A DNA stretch of 64,000 nt from contig CANLZI010000002.1 of the NCBI GenBank assembly GCA_947495555.1, positions 248,001 through 312,000 on the forward strand, written 5' to 3'. This DNA comes from an uncultured Erythrobacter sp. (GTDB lineage Bacteria; Pseudomonadota; Alphaproteobacteria; Sphingomonadales; Sphingomonadaceae). Shown here one piece after another: positions 33,569-43,435 of the stretch. The notes under the pieces are model-generated. The model had not been told where the DNA came from and did no database searches. It worked only from the letters and a program-made list of their open reading frames with translations. Position 1 is the stretch's first letter, and every line of letters starts with the position of its first letter. The translations under genes were made by a program, and so were the position numbers.

Positions 33569-35767
33569 ATGCGCAAATGGTTGGTTGGCGGGGGCTTTGG
33601 TCTGCTCGCTCTGGTGATTTTTGGCTTTATCGGCCTTGCCACGTGGGAGCCATTCTTTGCCGAACGTGGAGCTGAACCACCAGCCGAAACCTACAGCGCA
33701 GAAATTATTCGGGACGAATATGGCGTGCCGCATATCTACGGCGCGCGCGATGCTGATGTCGCTTTTGGTATCGCAATGGCTCATGCCGAGGACGACTTTA
33801 CCACCCTTCAAGATGTGATTGCCATGAGCCGCGGCCGCTTTGGAGCTATCGCCGGTCAAGACGGAGCGGCCGTCGACTATGTGTACCATTTACTCGACGC
33901 GCGCGGCACAGCAGAGCGGAACTATCCCGGTCTACCTGCCGATACTCGCGCCTTGTTCGACGCCTACGCCAGCGGGCTCAATCAATACGCAGCCGATCAC
34001 CCGGCCGAGTTGAAACTGGCGAATCTTTTTCCCGTAAACGGAATGGATGTGGCCGCCGGGTTCGCCTTGCGCCAACCCTTCTTCTTTGGCCTTAACGGTG
34101 TGATCCAGCCCTTGGTCTCAGGCGAACCTCTACGCCGGGAATTCGGCCCTGACATCCCCGGCTTTCCGCGCGATGCGCAAGGTAATGTGGTCGAAACGCC
34201 CGCTGCCGAGCAGACTGCGCGCAATTTCTCTCCGCTTGGCGCTGATGCCGCATTGGCTGGCTCCAACGCATTTGCAGTGGCACCGGCAAAGTCAGGTGGA
34301 CCAACCACGCTGATTTCCAACTCGCACCAACCGCTGAGGGGCGGTGTTGCCTGGTATGAATTCAGCGTTGAAAGCGAAGAAGGTTGGCACTTTACTGGGG
34401 CCAATTTCCCTGGATCGCCCTTCCCCTTTTTGGGCCACAATCGCCATTTGGGCTGGACCAATACAGTCAACCGGCCCGATATGGTCGATGTCTATCAGCT
34501 GGAAATGAACGAGGCTGGCGATCAATACATGTTGGACGGAGAATGGCGCGATCTTGAAGAAAAGACCGTCACCCTACCGGTCAAATTGGGGCCCATTGTC
34601 TTGCCCATTCGCCAGACGGTTTATCGCAGCATCCATGGCCCCGTTGTCAGGAACGACAATGGCACCTTTGCCATCCGTTATGGCGGGATCGATCAGCTGA
34701 ATCAGCTGGATGCCTATTACCGGCTGAACAAAGCCACCAATTTGGAGGAATGGCAGGCGCAGATGGCGCGCATGGCCATTCCCAGCACCAATTTCATCTA
34801 CGCCGACGAAGCGGGCAATATCGCTTATGTCTATAATGCCGCTCTTCCCGATCGACCCGAAGATACCGAGCAAAACTGGCGGGGCATCTTACCGGGCGAT
34901 CGCAGCGATCTGATCTGGAACGGAGCTGTCGAGTATGCTGAGCTGCCCAAGCTGATCAATCCTGCAAGCGGATGGCTGTATAATTCCAACAATGAACCCT
35001 ACACCGCAGCAGGCGCTGGCAGTGATCTGTCACCGGATGATTTCTCGCCCATACTTGGCGTAGAGCGCAAGCAAACCAATCGCTCGCTGCGCGCTTTTAA
35101 GCTCATGTCAGAGGCCAATCTGCTCGACCGCGCCAATCTTGAGCGGATCAAATATGATACCGCCTATGAACGCGAAAGTTACGTGGATGATCTGTTCACT
35201 GCGGCCGAAGCCCTGGACGTTGACGGCGAGTTGGCCGAGGCCCGCGACCTTTTGCTCGGTTGGGATTTCACCGCCGATAACGAAGGCGCAGGCGATGCGA
35301 TTGCCCTGCTGATGATCCGTGATTTCATGTCGGCTGAATATGGCAATCGGCCCTATCCGGATGTAGAGGAAAAACTGCGCGAGGCGACCGATCACCTCAT
35401 CACTCATTTTGGCATACTGGACCCGCCCATGTCGGACTTGTTGCGCTTACGCCAGGGCGATGTCGATCTGCCGTTGGATGGCGGATCTGACACTTTGCGC
35501 GCCTCGACCACATGGCAGGTTGACGATGATGGTCGGCTGCAATTGGTCCATGGTGACAGCTTCATCCAGTGGGTAGAATGGAACGAGGGAGAGCCTGTAT
35601 CCTCACGATCGATCCAACCATTCGGCTCAGCCACCACCCGGCCACACAGCCGACATTACACCGATCAAATGCAAATGTTTGTCGATCATGAGCTGAAGCC
35701 AGTGCATTTCTGGCGCGAAGATGTGTTGGCTAATGCCTCGCGTCGATATGTGGTTGAGTCCAACTGA
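33569..35767 (+). CDS. Penicillin acylase family protein
   Basis: An N-terminal nucleophile amidohydrolase of 732 aa. It may act on N-acyl amides such as acyl-homoserine lactones, acylated amino acids or cyclic peptides; the true substrate is unknown. An N-terminal membrane helix or signal (MRKWLVGGGFGLLALVIFGFIGLATW) leads into the alpha chain (EIIRDEYGVPHIYGARDADVAFGIAMAHAEDDF). The processing site is AALAGSNAFAVAP, where Ser at about 231 becomes the beta-chain N-terminal nucleophile. NSHQPLRGGVAWYE and LGWTNTVNRPDMVDVY fit the family core. I chose the ATG at 33569 because AAGG lies 8 nt before it. The upstream gene is divergent. Confidence 0.93.
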   Translation: MRKWLVGGGFGLLALVIFGFIGLATWEPFFAERGAEPPAETYSAEIIRDEYGVPHIYGARDADVAFGIAMAHAEDDFTTLQDVIAMSRGRFGAIAGQDGAAVDYVYHLLDARGTAERNYPGLPADTRALFDAYASGLNQYAADHPAELKLANLFPVNGMDVAAGFALRQPFFFGLNGVIQPLVSGEPLRREFGPDIPGFPRDAQGNVVETPAAEQTARNFSPLGADAALAGSNAFAVAPAKSGGPTTLISNSHQPLRGGVAWYEFSVESEEGWHFTGANFPGSPFPFLGHNRHLGWTNTVNRPDMVDVYQLEMNEAGDQYMLDGEWRDLEEKTVTLPVKLGPIVLPIRQTVYRSIHGPVVRNDNGTFAIRYGGIDQLNQLDAYYRLNKATNLEEWQAQMARMAIPSTNFIYADEAGNIAYVYNAALPDRPEDTEQNWRGILPGDRSDLIWNGAVEYAELPKLINPASGWLYNSNNEPYTAAGAGSDLSPDDFSPILGVERKQTNRSLRAFKLMSEANLLDRANLERIKYDTAYERESYVDDLFTAAEALDVDGELAEARDLLLGWDFTADNEGAGDAIALLMIRDFMSAEYGNRPYPDVEEKLREATDHLITHFGILDPPMSDLLRLRQGDVDLPLDGGSDTLRASTTWQVDDDGRLQLVHGDSFIQWVEWNEGEPVSSRSIQPFGSATTRPHSRHYTDQMQMFVDHELKPVHFWREDVLANASRRYVVESN

Positions 35768-35845
35768 CAGCCATGTAAATAGGAACCCAATCGTCAGCCA
35801 AGACTTGGTTTGATGAGAGCAAATTTCGCACTAAGGAGAATTCGA

Positions 35846-36151
35846 ATGTCAGTAGCAGGAACTTATAACACCGTCGTGAAAAGCCCGATGGGCGACCAGA
35901 GCGGTACCTTCACCGTTATACCAGGTGACGATGGCAACACTTTCACCGGCTCTATGGCTGGTGGAATGGGCAGCATGGATGTCGAAGAAGGCAAGATCGA
36001 CGGCAACAAGCTGACCTGGAAAATGAACATGACCGTACCGATGCCAATGGGCCTCGATTGCGAAGCAACGGTCGATGGCGACCAATTGACAGGTAATGTC
36101 AACGCAGGCGCTTTTGGCGCAATGCCGCTGAGCGGCCAACGCGAAGGCTAA
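35846..36151 (+). CDS. Small conserved soluble protein, function unknown
   Basis: A 101-aa protein without signal peptide or membrane segment. It begins MSVAGTYNTVVKSPMGDQSGTFTV and has repeated G-x-x-F/L-x-G turns (GNTFTGSMAGGMGSMDVEEGKIDGNKLTWKM, GDQLTGNVNAGAFGAMPLSGQREG). This suggests an all-beta, lipocalin-like or up-and-down fold. I do not know a named function. The ATG at 35846 has an excellent AAGGAGAA 7 nt upstream, whereas the track start 12 codons earlier has none. It is monocistronic: the gene before it ends 78 nt upstream and an intrinsic terminator follows. Confidence 0.85.
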   Translation: MSVAGTYNTVVKSPMGDQSGTFTVIPGDDGNTFTGSMAGGMGSMDVEEGKIDGNKLTWKMNMTVPMPMGLDCEATVDGDQLTGNVNAGAFGAMPLSGQREG

Positions 36152-36186
36152 GCCACACAGCGCTTCACAGCGACACAATCAAAAAT

Positions 36187-36218
36187 GCCGTCCAAGTTCG
36201 CGCTTGGGCGGCTTTTTT
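36187..36218 (+). terminator. Intrinsic terminator after the small soluble protein
   Basis: GCCGTCCAAG, loop TTCGCG, CTTGGGCGGC: a 10-bp stem with one wobble pair followed by TTTTTT, 35 nt after the stop codon. Confidence 0.93.
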
Positions 36219-36380
36219 GTTGCCCCAAATTGCGCTCAAGCCGACCGGCTGCACGACCCAATTAAATTGCGTTAACGGCCATCCCTCGGCTTCGTTTCCT
36301 GTACATTCAGACGCGTACGACCGCAGGGGGCTTGGGGTATGAATTCATGGCTCTTAAGTGATGCGCGCCATCAAAATTGA

Positions 36381-37029
36381 TTGATCGCGGCACGCTCCTC
36401 CCTTCGGAAACAGTCGAGGGGAACGATCAATGAACAAGACCAAGCTGCTTTTGGGGAAAGCGCCACAGCAAGCGGCGATCCCTCCACCAGCCTTGGTACC
36501 TTGAGCGATGCAACCATGGTCAATTCCAGCGCATTTGGCGCCAGCGCGCTGGGTTCGTACGCCCGCGCGGAAGCGTTCGGCTCTATCGCTATTGGAGGGG
36601 ATGGGACCGATCTCGACAGCTTAGGAGCCTTGGCCAGCTCGGACGTGGCCATCGCCATCGGTGCCGACGCTGCTGCCACCGCAAGTTATTCGATTGCATT
36701 GGAGCAACGATCGCTAACCAACAACGTTCTTGCGGTGGCAGTCGGGGGCAATGCAAACGCCTTGGGTGTGGGCGCGACGGCGCTCGGTCCATCAGCCAGC
36801 GCCACCGAATCCGCCACAGCGGTTGGCTCAGGCCGATGCGCCCTTCCCGCCAGAGCCTGGCCAAACTGGCTATGCCATGCGCGGTGCCACATTTCGTGGA
36901 GAGCAGGCCTTTAGCCTAGGCCTGTCGCATCGCCTCAATCTTGCCGTGCCGATTACGATCAACGCCAATGTCTCGCACAGCGGCGGTTCAAACACCGGTG
37001 CCATCGTAGGAGTGGCCGGAATTTTCTAG
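36381..37029 (+). pseudogene. Remnant of a YadA-type trimeric autotransporter adhesin
   Basis: Two reading frames together encode parts of one adhesin. The first (36381-36832) carries YadA-head-like repeats such as SSAFGASALGSYARAEAFGSIAIGGDG and DVAIAIGADAAATASYSIALEQ, ending at ATESATAVGSG. A shift of frame at about 36832 then gives ADAPFPPEPGQTGYAMRGATFRGEQAFSLGLSHRLNLAVPITINANVSHSGGSNTGAIVGVAGIF and a stop. This is a typical C-terminal membrane anchor, with the G-x-x-x-x-F-R/G-x-x-A-x-S-x-G-x-S-H-R-L pattern. The signal peptide, neck and stalk are missing. A third frame starts MNKTKLLLG and stops after 24 codons. The product cannot be made as one chain without frameshifting. Confidence 0.8.
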
Positions 37030-37104
37030 CCCACTCAATTGCTGGATCAAAAACGGAGTTTGGATCGTTCTGTAGTTATCTTTCGAAATTTACAGGATCG
37101 CATC

Positions 37105-38007
37105 ATGATATTTCGTTCAGTGCCTGCCCTCCTCGCGGCCAGCATCGTGCCGCTTGGTTCAGCCGCGGCGCAAGAATATCCGCAATCATCCGCAAAGGCT
37201 GATCAGACAAGCGAAGACATTTCGGGACCGCCGCCGGGCGTTGCAGGAGGGCCTCCGGGTCGACCGAAGGCGGAAGGCTTATCTGTCACGCTGGGTGTCG
37301 CCCCTGTCCTCAGCCCTGCGTTTCAGGGCTCTCGCGATATGACTTTGTCAATTTTCCCGGATGTGCGGGTCAAATACGGCGAAGAGGTATTTGCCTCAAT
37401 CCCCGAGGGGCTTGGATGGAATGCCATCAACGCCAATGGATGGAAGGCTGGCCCCTTGGCAAAAATCCGCTTTGGCCGCGACGAGGATACCGGCGGGTCG
37501 CCCTTCTTGATCGCGGGCGACAGCGATGCCTTGGTCGGATTGGGTGATATCGGAGCCTCTGGCGAAATTGGCGGTTTCGTCGAAAAACGTTTTGGCCCGG
37601 CCAATGAATGGCAATTGAGAGGGGAGGTCTTGCAAGGCTTTGGCGGGCACGACGGGACGGTCGCGGATATCTCGTTCAATTATCGCACCCGCATCAGCGG
37701 CTCCAACGTCACCTTTGGGCCGCGTGCATCCTTTGCCAGTGGCGATTTTCAACAAACCTACTTCGGCATCGATCCGATCCAGTCTGCCAATTCCGGCCTG
37801 GCCACATATGACGCAGATGGCGGTTTACTGTCTTGGGGCGTGGGTGGCACGGTGATCAAGCCGATCAACCGGGGCAGTGCGGTGACAGTGTTTACCAGCC
37901 TAGAGCGTTTGGCAGACAATGCCGCCAATTCGCCATTGGTCGAGCAGCGCGGCCGCGCGACCCAGTTCACTCTGGGCATTGGTTATGGAGTCCGTTTCGG
38001 CCTTTAG
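37105..38007 (+). CDS. MipA/OmpV family outer-membrane protein
   Basis: A 300-aa protein with signal peptide MIFRSVPALLAASIVPLGSAAAQ, then a Pro/Gly-rich stretch (GPPPGVAGGPPGRPKAEG) and a beta-barrel region. The family start is SVTLGVAPVLSPAFQGSRDMTLSIFPDVRVKYGEEVFASIPEGLGWNAI. The barrel ends TQFTLGIGYGVRFGL. MipA was described as a scaffold between murein synthase and hydrolase in E. coli, and OmpV as a porin. The true role here is unknown. The ATG at 37105 gives a clean signal peptide, with AGGA about 9 nt before it. It follows the adhesin remnant by 75 nt on the same strand. Confidence 0.88.
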   Translation: MIFRSVPALLAASIVPLGSAAAQEYPQSSAKADQTSEDISGPPPGVAGGPPGRPKAEGLSVTLGVAPVLSPAFQGSRDMTLSIFPDVRVKYGEEVFASIPEGLGWNAINANGWKAGPLAKIRFGRDEDTGGSPFLIAGDSDALVGLGDIGASGEIGGFVEKRFGPANEWQLRGEVLQGFGGHDGTVADISFNYRTRISGSNVTFGPRASFASGDFQQTYFGIDPIQSANSGLATYDADGGLLSWGVGGTVIKPINRGSAVTVFTSLERLADNAANSPLVEQRGRATQFTLGIGYGVRFGL

Positions 38008-38144
38008 CAAAGAAGGTCCCTCCCGGGCATCCTAAGTATAAATGCTGATCAGGCGCTTCATCCAATTTCCCCTAAATTTGCGTAGTGTTTTCAACTGAAT
38101 TCGCGGCACATGCGTCTTGTGCATTCAGTACAAAGTGAAACACC

Positions 38145-40259
38145 ATGCACGCAGAAGATCACAGCAACCGACTGAGCAAAATGCCCGAACTGCTGGGGTA
38201 TTTGATGACCCTTATTGTTGTCATCCTATCCGGTATGGTGCTCACTTTGGGTTGGGGCATTGGCTCGAGGGAATTCACCAACTTTGGCAATCAGTTTTCC
38301 GCCATGGCACCGTCCACGGCCATTCTCTTTTTGGCGTCTTCAGCATCACTGTTCGCGTTTCATCACTTTTCCTCAAGTGAGCGATTAGGCTTCGTGGTGC
38401 GATTGGTGGGACTGGCGATCATTGCCATCACCTTGGCCAATTTGCTCATCCTTTTCTCAGGCTCGAAGTCCGGAATTGATCAGCTCATTTGGCCCGGCCC
38501 CGGAGAGCTCATCCAAGCCAAAATGTCGGAGGCCAGCTCATTTGGATTCTTGTGTCTGGGCACATGCATGGTGCAAATACCGAACAAAGGCGGCCCGCAC
38601 CGGATTGCCGTTTCATCGGCCTCGTTGGGGGTGACCATCACCCTTCTCGCATTGATCGTCTTTTCTCTCGACGCGCGCTCTCTTTCGACCGCAGCGATGT
38701 ACTCCAGCCTGTCTCTTCCCACCGCTGTCGCATTTCTATTCTTGTTCGTCGCTGTTTTGCTCCATTTGCGTGAATATGGCTGGATGAAGGTCTTGTTGGG
38801 AACAGGCCGAGGCTCGACTGACCTGCGCCGATTGATGCCATGGGTGATCGGCCTACCTCTCGCGCTCATCCTTTGGACAAATTATGCAATGGAAGAGCAG
38901 GTCTTCGACGAGAATTTCCGGCTCAGCCTGCTCGCGACCGGAATGGTGGTTGGCCTATCGTCCATCCTGTTCAGAGATGCCGGCAGAACAAATCGGTTGG
39001 AGACCAGTGCAGCGACCGCAATGGCACGGGCTGCCGAAGCCGAAACCGAGCGTGAGGAGCAAAACCGCCAACAAGAGCAAGCCGAGAGCACGTCGCAAGC
39101 AAAGACAAGATTTCTGGCCAATATGAGCCACGAAATCCGTACTCCCATGAATGGAATACTTGGCTTTTCAGACCTCCTTCTAAGAGACAATCTAACTCGC
39201 GAGCAACATCAAAAAGTCAGCCTTATTCACGAATCCGGCCAGACAATGCTCAAACTGATCGACGATATTTTGGACCTGTCAAAGGTCGAAACCGGTCACA
39301 TTTCCATGCATAGAGAATCCACTGACATCCGGCACAAGATCAGCAGTTGTGTCCGATTATTCAAAGCAGCAGCGATCAAGAAGGGGCTTGTAATCGAATG
39401 CCATTTCGCACCTGATCTGCCCCACTATATCTTGACAGATAAATTAAGGCTTAGGCAAATCCTGAACAATCTGATTGGCAATGCGGTCAAATTTACCCAC
39501 ACGGGACGCATCGATGTTTCCGCCAACATCACCAATGGATCGATAGAAATCTCGGTAGAAGATACTGGGATCGGAAATCCGCTCGACAGGCAGAAGAGCG
39601 TCCTAGGTGAATTCTCGCAAGCCGATGACAGCACCCAAAGACAATATGGCGGATCGGGCCTGGGACTGCATATCAGCAAGCGACTGATCGAGCTTTTGGA
39701 CGGGTCAATGGCGCTGACCAGCGTGGAAGGCGAAGGCACCAAGGTAATTATCAGGCATCCGGTTGAGCTTCCCGAAAATGCCAGAGCCGCTGTCGGGGTT
39801 AGCGCGGAGCAACAATGCGTGGGCGACCAGATTGATTGGCGCGGTAAGAAAATTGCGGTCGCAGAAGACCATGACATCAATCAGATGCTCATCCTGTCAA
39901 TGCTGACAGACCTGGGGGTTGACGCTCAGCTGTTCGAAAACGGTGCAGAGGCTGTCAGAGGTATTGCCGAGGCGGACGACGCGGGAGACGGTTTTGCCTT
40001 GGTCTTAATGGATATCCAGATGCCCGAAATGGATGGCATGTCAGCCACCCGAGAATTGCGGAAGATGGGCTATTCATCGGCCAAGCTCCCGATAGTCGCA
40101 ATGACCGCCAATGCATTCAAAAGCGATGTTCAGGATTGTCTGGAAGCAGGCATGCAAGACCATTTGGCAAAGCCGATTTCGGTTAAATTGCTCACCAATA
40201 TTCTCTCAAAATGGTTGATCACTGTGCCTGATGCACGCCAAGGCGCAATGACACCTTAA
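38145..40259 (+). CDS. Membrane-bound hybrid histidine kinase with receiver domain
   Basis: A 704-aa sensor kinase. About eight membrane helices fill residues ~15-285 with no recognisable periplasmic sensor domain. A Gln/Glu-rich coiled coil ([19 protein letters not shown]) follows, then the HisKA box [23 protein letters not shown] (His at about 329). The HATPase domain contains [26 protein letters not shown] and [20 protein letters not shown]-terminal receiver has [15 protein letters not shown] and [13 protein letters not shown], with phospho-acceptor Asp at about 623. There is no Hpt or separate response regulator gene beside it, so its output partner lies elsewhere. The PhoX-type gene downstream is convergent. 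Confidence 0.93.
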   Translation: MHAEDHSNRLSKMPELLGYLMTLIVVILSGMVLTLGWGIGSREFTNFGNQFSAMAPSTAILFLASSASLFAFHHFSSSERLGFVVRLVGLAIIAITLANLLILFSGSKSGIDQLIWPGPGELIQAKMSEASSFGFLCLGTCMVQIPNKGGPHRIAVSSASLGVTITLLALIVFSLDARSLSTAAMYSSLSLPTAVAFLFLFVAVLLHLREYGWMKVLLGTGRGSTDLRRLMPWVIGLPLALILWTNYAMEEQVFDENFRLSLLATGMVVGLSSILFRDAGRTNRLETSAATAMARAAEAETEREEQNRQQEQAESTSQAKTRFLANMSHEIRTPMNGILGFSDLLLRDNLTREQHQKVSLIHESGQTMLKLIDDILDLSKVETGHISMHRESTDIRHKISSCVRLFKAAAIKKGLVIECHFAPDLPHYILTDKLRLRQILNNLIGNAVKFTHTGRIDVSANITNGSIEISVEDTGIGNPLDRQKSVLGEFSQADDSTQRQYGGSGLGLHISKRLIELLDGSMALTSVEGEGTKVIIRHPVELPENARAAVGVSAEQQCVGDQIDWRGKKIAVAEDHDINQMLILSMLTDLGVDAQLFENGAEAVRGIAEADDAGDGFALVLMDIQMPEMDGMSATRELRKMGYSSAKLPIVAMTANAFKSDVQDCLEAGMQDHLAKPISVKLLTNILSKWLITVPDARQGAMTP

Positions 40260-40283
40260 GCCAGCGTGTCCTTGCCGCAGCGA

Positions 40284-41651
40284 TTAGACGCTGATCACGC
40301 TATCCCATGGGCCTCGTATGGCGACCGTGGTCGACGGAGACATCAGATTCACAAACATGGTTGAACCATCGGGTGAGAAACAGGCGCCGGCAAATTCGGT
40401 TTGGATACGGCTTCTGCCGAAGACATATGTTTTGCCTTTGGGCGTCACACATCTGAGGTGATTGTTGGTAATCTCGGTATACTGATCTTCCGACACCATC
40501 AGATGCCCCGATGGCATCACACAGATATTGTCACCCAGATTGTAGGTCGCTGCATCCTGGCTTTCAAGAAACAGACTCAAACTGCCATCGTCGCCATGAA
40601 GCGACGCTTTTGCGGCAGGTCTGTACCGAAAAATTTGCCCGAATTTCTTGGGTCCACCGCTGGTGGCAGTGAAAAACAACTGGTGCTCTTTCTCGTCCCA
40701 GAAGATGCCTTCGCCGCGCGCAAAAATGGTCGCGCCGCGCTGTGCCCCGCGTTCGCGTAGCTCACCCGCGGAACGCTCTGGATCACCCAAATCGACCCAT
40801 CTTGCAGTGTGCTCATCGCCAACCGAAATAGAGATGTCTTCCCAATTTCTAGTGTCGGCAATTCCACTAATCGAGAGAGCTTGCAGTCTGCCGCCGGCCG
40901 CCAACTGGCCCGGGACACTGGGGATGAAGCGGTAGAACAAACTATCTCCTCGATCCTCAGTCATATAGGCGATGCCCGATCGCGGATCGATGCAGACCGC
41001 CTCGTGGACGAAACAACCCATTGCCTTGAGCGGGACCGGATCGACCAAACCTTTGTGATCGGCGGGAACCTCGAAGATATAGCCATGATCTTTGCCCACT
41101 CCGTCGCTTACTTCCAGCGCGCTTTCCTCGCAGGACAGCCAACTGCCCCAAGGGGTGATGCCTCCCGAACAATTGCGCGCCGTGCCAATCAGGCTAAGAA
41201 ATTCTTCGACCACCCTGCGCTCGTCCGTATCGTAGATAAGAGTGGTGGTGCCGCCGGGCAATATCTTCTGCTGGTCGTCATCAATGCGATCATACGCGTT
41301 AATATGATCGGGAACGTCACCAACGAAGGGGCCAGAGCTACCCTCTAGCGCATTGAGTTCATGGTTTCGGACCAGCGCAACTCTGTTCTTGCCTATCCCA
41401 ATGCAGCCCATGCCATCGGCGACATCAGGAACAACAAAGCCATCGCTCATCAAATTCCCGCGACGGGAAATCACCTGATATGAAAAGCCCTTGGGCAGAT
41501 CCAGCAGCCGATCAGGATCGGCCACCAATGGACCATAGCCACCAACCTCGTTGACGGCATTGAAGGGCAAATGTGCATGGGCACGAGCTGCCAAGCCGGC
41601 AAAGGCTGTGCCGAGCATTCCTGCTCCGAAAATCCGCCGCGAAATCATCAT
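40284..41651 (-). CDS. PhoX-family phosphatase (DUF839), Tat-exported
   Basis: A 455-aa protein of the PhoX/DUF839 family. These proteins are calcium- and iron-dependent alkaline phosphatases that release phosphate from organic esters in the periplasm. The N-terminus MMISRRIFGAGMLGTAFAGLAARAHA carries the S-R-R-x-F twin-arginine motif. Family segments include RVALVRNHELN, GGTTTLIYDTDERRVVEEFLSLIGTARNCSGGITPWGSWLSCEES, FVHEAVCIDPRSGIAYMTEDRGDSLFYRF and DNICVMPSGHLMVSEDQ. GGAGG lies 11 nt before the start. Expression under phosphate limitation is expected from the family, but I see no clear Pho box. Confidence 0.87.
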   Translation of the reverse strand: MMISRRIFGAGMLGTAFAGLAARAHAHLPFNAVNEVGGYGPLVADPDRLLDLPKGFSYQVISRRGNLMSDGFVVPDVADGMGCIGIGKNRVALVRNHELNALEGSSGPFVGDVPDHINAYDRIDDDQQKILPGGTTTLIYDTDERRVVEEFLSLIGTARNCSGGITPWGSWLSCEESALEVSDGVGKDHGYIFEVPADHKGLVDPVPLKAMGCFVHEAVCIDPRSGIAYMTEDRGDSLFYRFIPSVPGQLAAGGRLQALSISGIADTRNWEDISISVGDEHTARWVDLGDPERSAGELRERGAQRGATIFARGEGIFWDEKEHQLFFTATSGGPKKFGQIFRYRPAAKASLHGDDGSLSLFLESQDAATYNLGDNICVMPSGHLMVSEDQYTEITNNHLRCVTPKGKTYVFGRSRIQTEFAGACFSPDGSTMFVNLMSPSTTVAIRGPWDSVISV

Positions 41652-41735
41652 CGTGAGTAGGGCCTCCAGCTACTTTCCAACGCGGCCATGCCGGGACTTC
41701 TCCAAAACACAGAGCCCCGCAAGCAAAGGTCCACC

Positions 41736-43235
41736 TTATCCCAGCTTGTCTTTCAGGATTTGGTTCACAACAGCAGGGTTGGCTTTGCCCTGCATGGCCT
41801 TCATCGTCTGACCGACAAAGAAGCCGAACAACTTGTCCTTGCCGCCGCGATATTGCTCGACCTTGTCCGCATTATTAGCGAGAATCGCGTCAATCGCGGC
41901 CTCGATTGCGCCGGTATCGCTGACCTGCTTGAGGCCTTCTGTATCGGCAATTTCATCGGGCTCGCGGCCGGTCTTCAGAACGATCTCGAAGATTTCCTTG
42001 GCTTGGCCACCGGAAATCTCGCCAGCATCTTGCATCTTGAGAATTGCGGCCTGGCGTGCAGCTGTGGCGTGCTCCACCTGAGCCTCATCACCCAGCGATT
42101 TGATAACGCCGGGAGCGACAGACAGAGCCCAATTGGCGACCTGCGTGGCAACCTTTGCTTCGCCCTTGCCCAATGCGCTGGCGGTCTCATTCAGCAGCGT
42201 TTCGAACCGAGCGAAGGTCTCCACCTCGGCGGTCAATTCGCGCGCATTATAGGGCGTCAGGCCCAAATCCTGCTCGTATCGGATGCGCTTGGCATCGGGC
42301 AGCTCGGGCAGCGATGCTCGGCAATCGGCCAGGAAATCATCCTCCAGATTTACCGGCAACAAATCGGGATCGGGGAAATAGCGATAATCATGAGCGTCTT
42401 CCTTGCTGCGCATGGTCCGCGTGGTGCCGGTCGCGACATCAAACAGCCGCGTTTCCTGATCGACTGAGCCCCCGCTTTCAAGCAAATCGACCTGACGGTT
42501 CGCTTCATATTCAATCACTTGCATCACGAAGCGTACCGAATTGACGTTCTTCGTCTCGGTCCGAGTGCCCAATTCCGGATCGCCCACCTTACGCACGCTG
42601 ACATTCACGTCAGCCCGCATAGAGCCCTGCTCCATATTACCATCGCACGACCCGACATAACGTAGGATCGAGCGCAGTTTGCGCACATAAGCGCCCGCTT
42701 CTGCCGGCGAGGTCATATCCGGCTTGGACACGATCTCCATCAGTGCCACACCGCAGCGGTTCAGATCGACATAGGACATGGTCGGGTGCTGATCATGCAT
42801 CAACTTACCCGCATCCTGTTCCACATGGATCCGCTCAATCCCGATCACCTTGTCTTCGGGTATACCGGACTTCTCATCGGCCTCGATCAGCAGCTGCCCC
42901 TCGCCCACAATCGGGTGATAGAGCTGGGAAATCTGATAGCCCTGCGGCAAATCGGCATAGAAGTAATTCTTGCGGTCGAAACGCGAATATTTGTTGATCT
43001 CAGCCTCGATCGCCATGCCGGTGCGCACCGCCTGTCGGATGCATTCGGCATTGGGAACGGGCAGCATTCCGGGCATGGCCGCATCGACCAGACTGACTTG
43101 CGTGTTGGGTTCGGCGCCAAATTCGGTGGAGGAGTCTGAAAACAGCTTGGCCTGAGAGCTGATCTGGGCATGCACTTCGAGGCCGATCACGACCTCCCAA
43201 TCACCCGTTGCGCCCTGAATGCGATAAGAACTCAT
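41736..43235 (-). CDS. gatB: Aspartyl/glutamyl-tRNA amidotransferase subunit B
   Basis: The B subunit of GatCAB, which binds mischarged Glu-tRNA-Gln or Asp-tRNA-Asn and converts it to Gln-tRNA or Asn-tRNA. Characteristic stretches are [81 protein letters not shown]-type [17 protein letters not shown] and the C-terminal YqeY-like domain ending [10 protein letters not shown]. The ORF track adds 64 upstream codons. The ATG at 43235 (MSSYRIQG) has GGAG 6 nt upstream and gives the usual ~499 aa. It is separated from gatCA by about 2.3 kb of unrelated genes. Confidence 0.95.
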   Translation of the reverse strand: MSSYRIQGATGDWEVVIGLEVHAQISSQAKLFSDSSTEFGAEPNTQVSLVDAAMPGMLPVPNAECIRQAVRTGMAIEAEINKYSRFDRKNYFYADLPQGYQISQLYHPIVGEGQLLIEADEKSGIPEDKVIGIERIHVEQDAGKLMHDQHPTMSYVDLNRCGVALMEIVSKPDMTSPAEAGAYVRKLRSILRYVGSCDGNMEQGSMRADVNVSVRKVGDPELGTRTETKNVNSVRFVMQVIEYEANRQVDLLESGGSVDQETRLFDVATGTTRTMRSKEDAHDYRYFPDPDLLPVNLEDDFLADCRASLPELPDAKRIRYEQDLGLTPYNARELTAEVETFARFETLLNETASALGKGEAKVATQVANWALSVAPGVIKSLGDEAQVEHATAARQAAILKMQDAGEISGGQAKEIFEIVLKTGREPDEIADTEGLKQVSDTGAIEAAIDAILANNADKVEQYRGGKDKLFGFFVGQTMKAMQGKANPAVVNQILKDKLG

Positions 43236-43435
43236 TGTAACTCCGAAACACCAGAATTGTGCAGCGGCAGTGCACCCGTGGCCACCACCTGCAATCTCAA
43301 TTGACCTATTTAGCGATTCCGCTGCGTAAATCCATGGGCCACATTGCCATTTCGCTGCAAATATCGCGCGCGCGATGGCCAAACCCAGAGATCGCTTTAC
43401 CCGAGCCAAGTGGCGGGATAGGTCCAAGCCCGATT

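Noticed and set aside
36262-36276. CtrA box TTAA-N-TTAAC upstream of the adhesin remnant
   Set aside because: The spacer is 6 nt, not the required 7, and the downstream gene is broken.
36430-36504. Short ORF MNKTKLLLG as an independent small gene
   Set aside because: It stops after 24 codons and overlaps the adhesin head frame; more likely part of the decayed gene.
41688-42467. 259-aa plus-strand ORF
   Set aside because: Antisense to gatB; no domain and no context.
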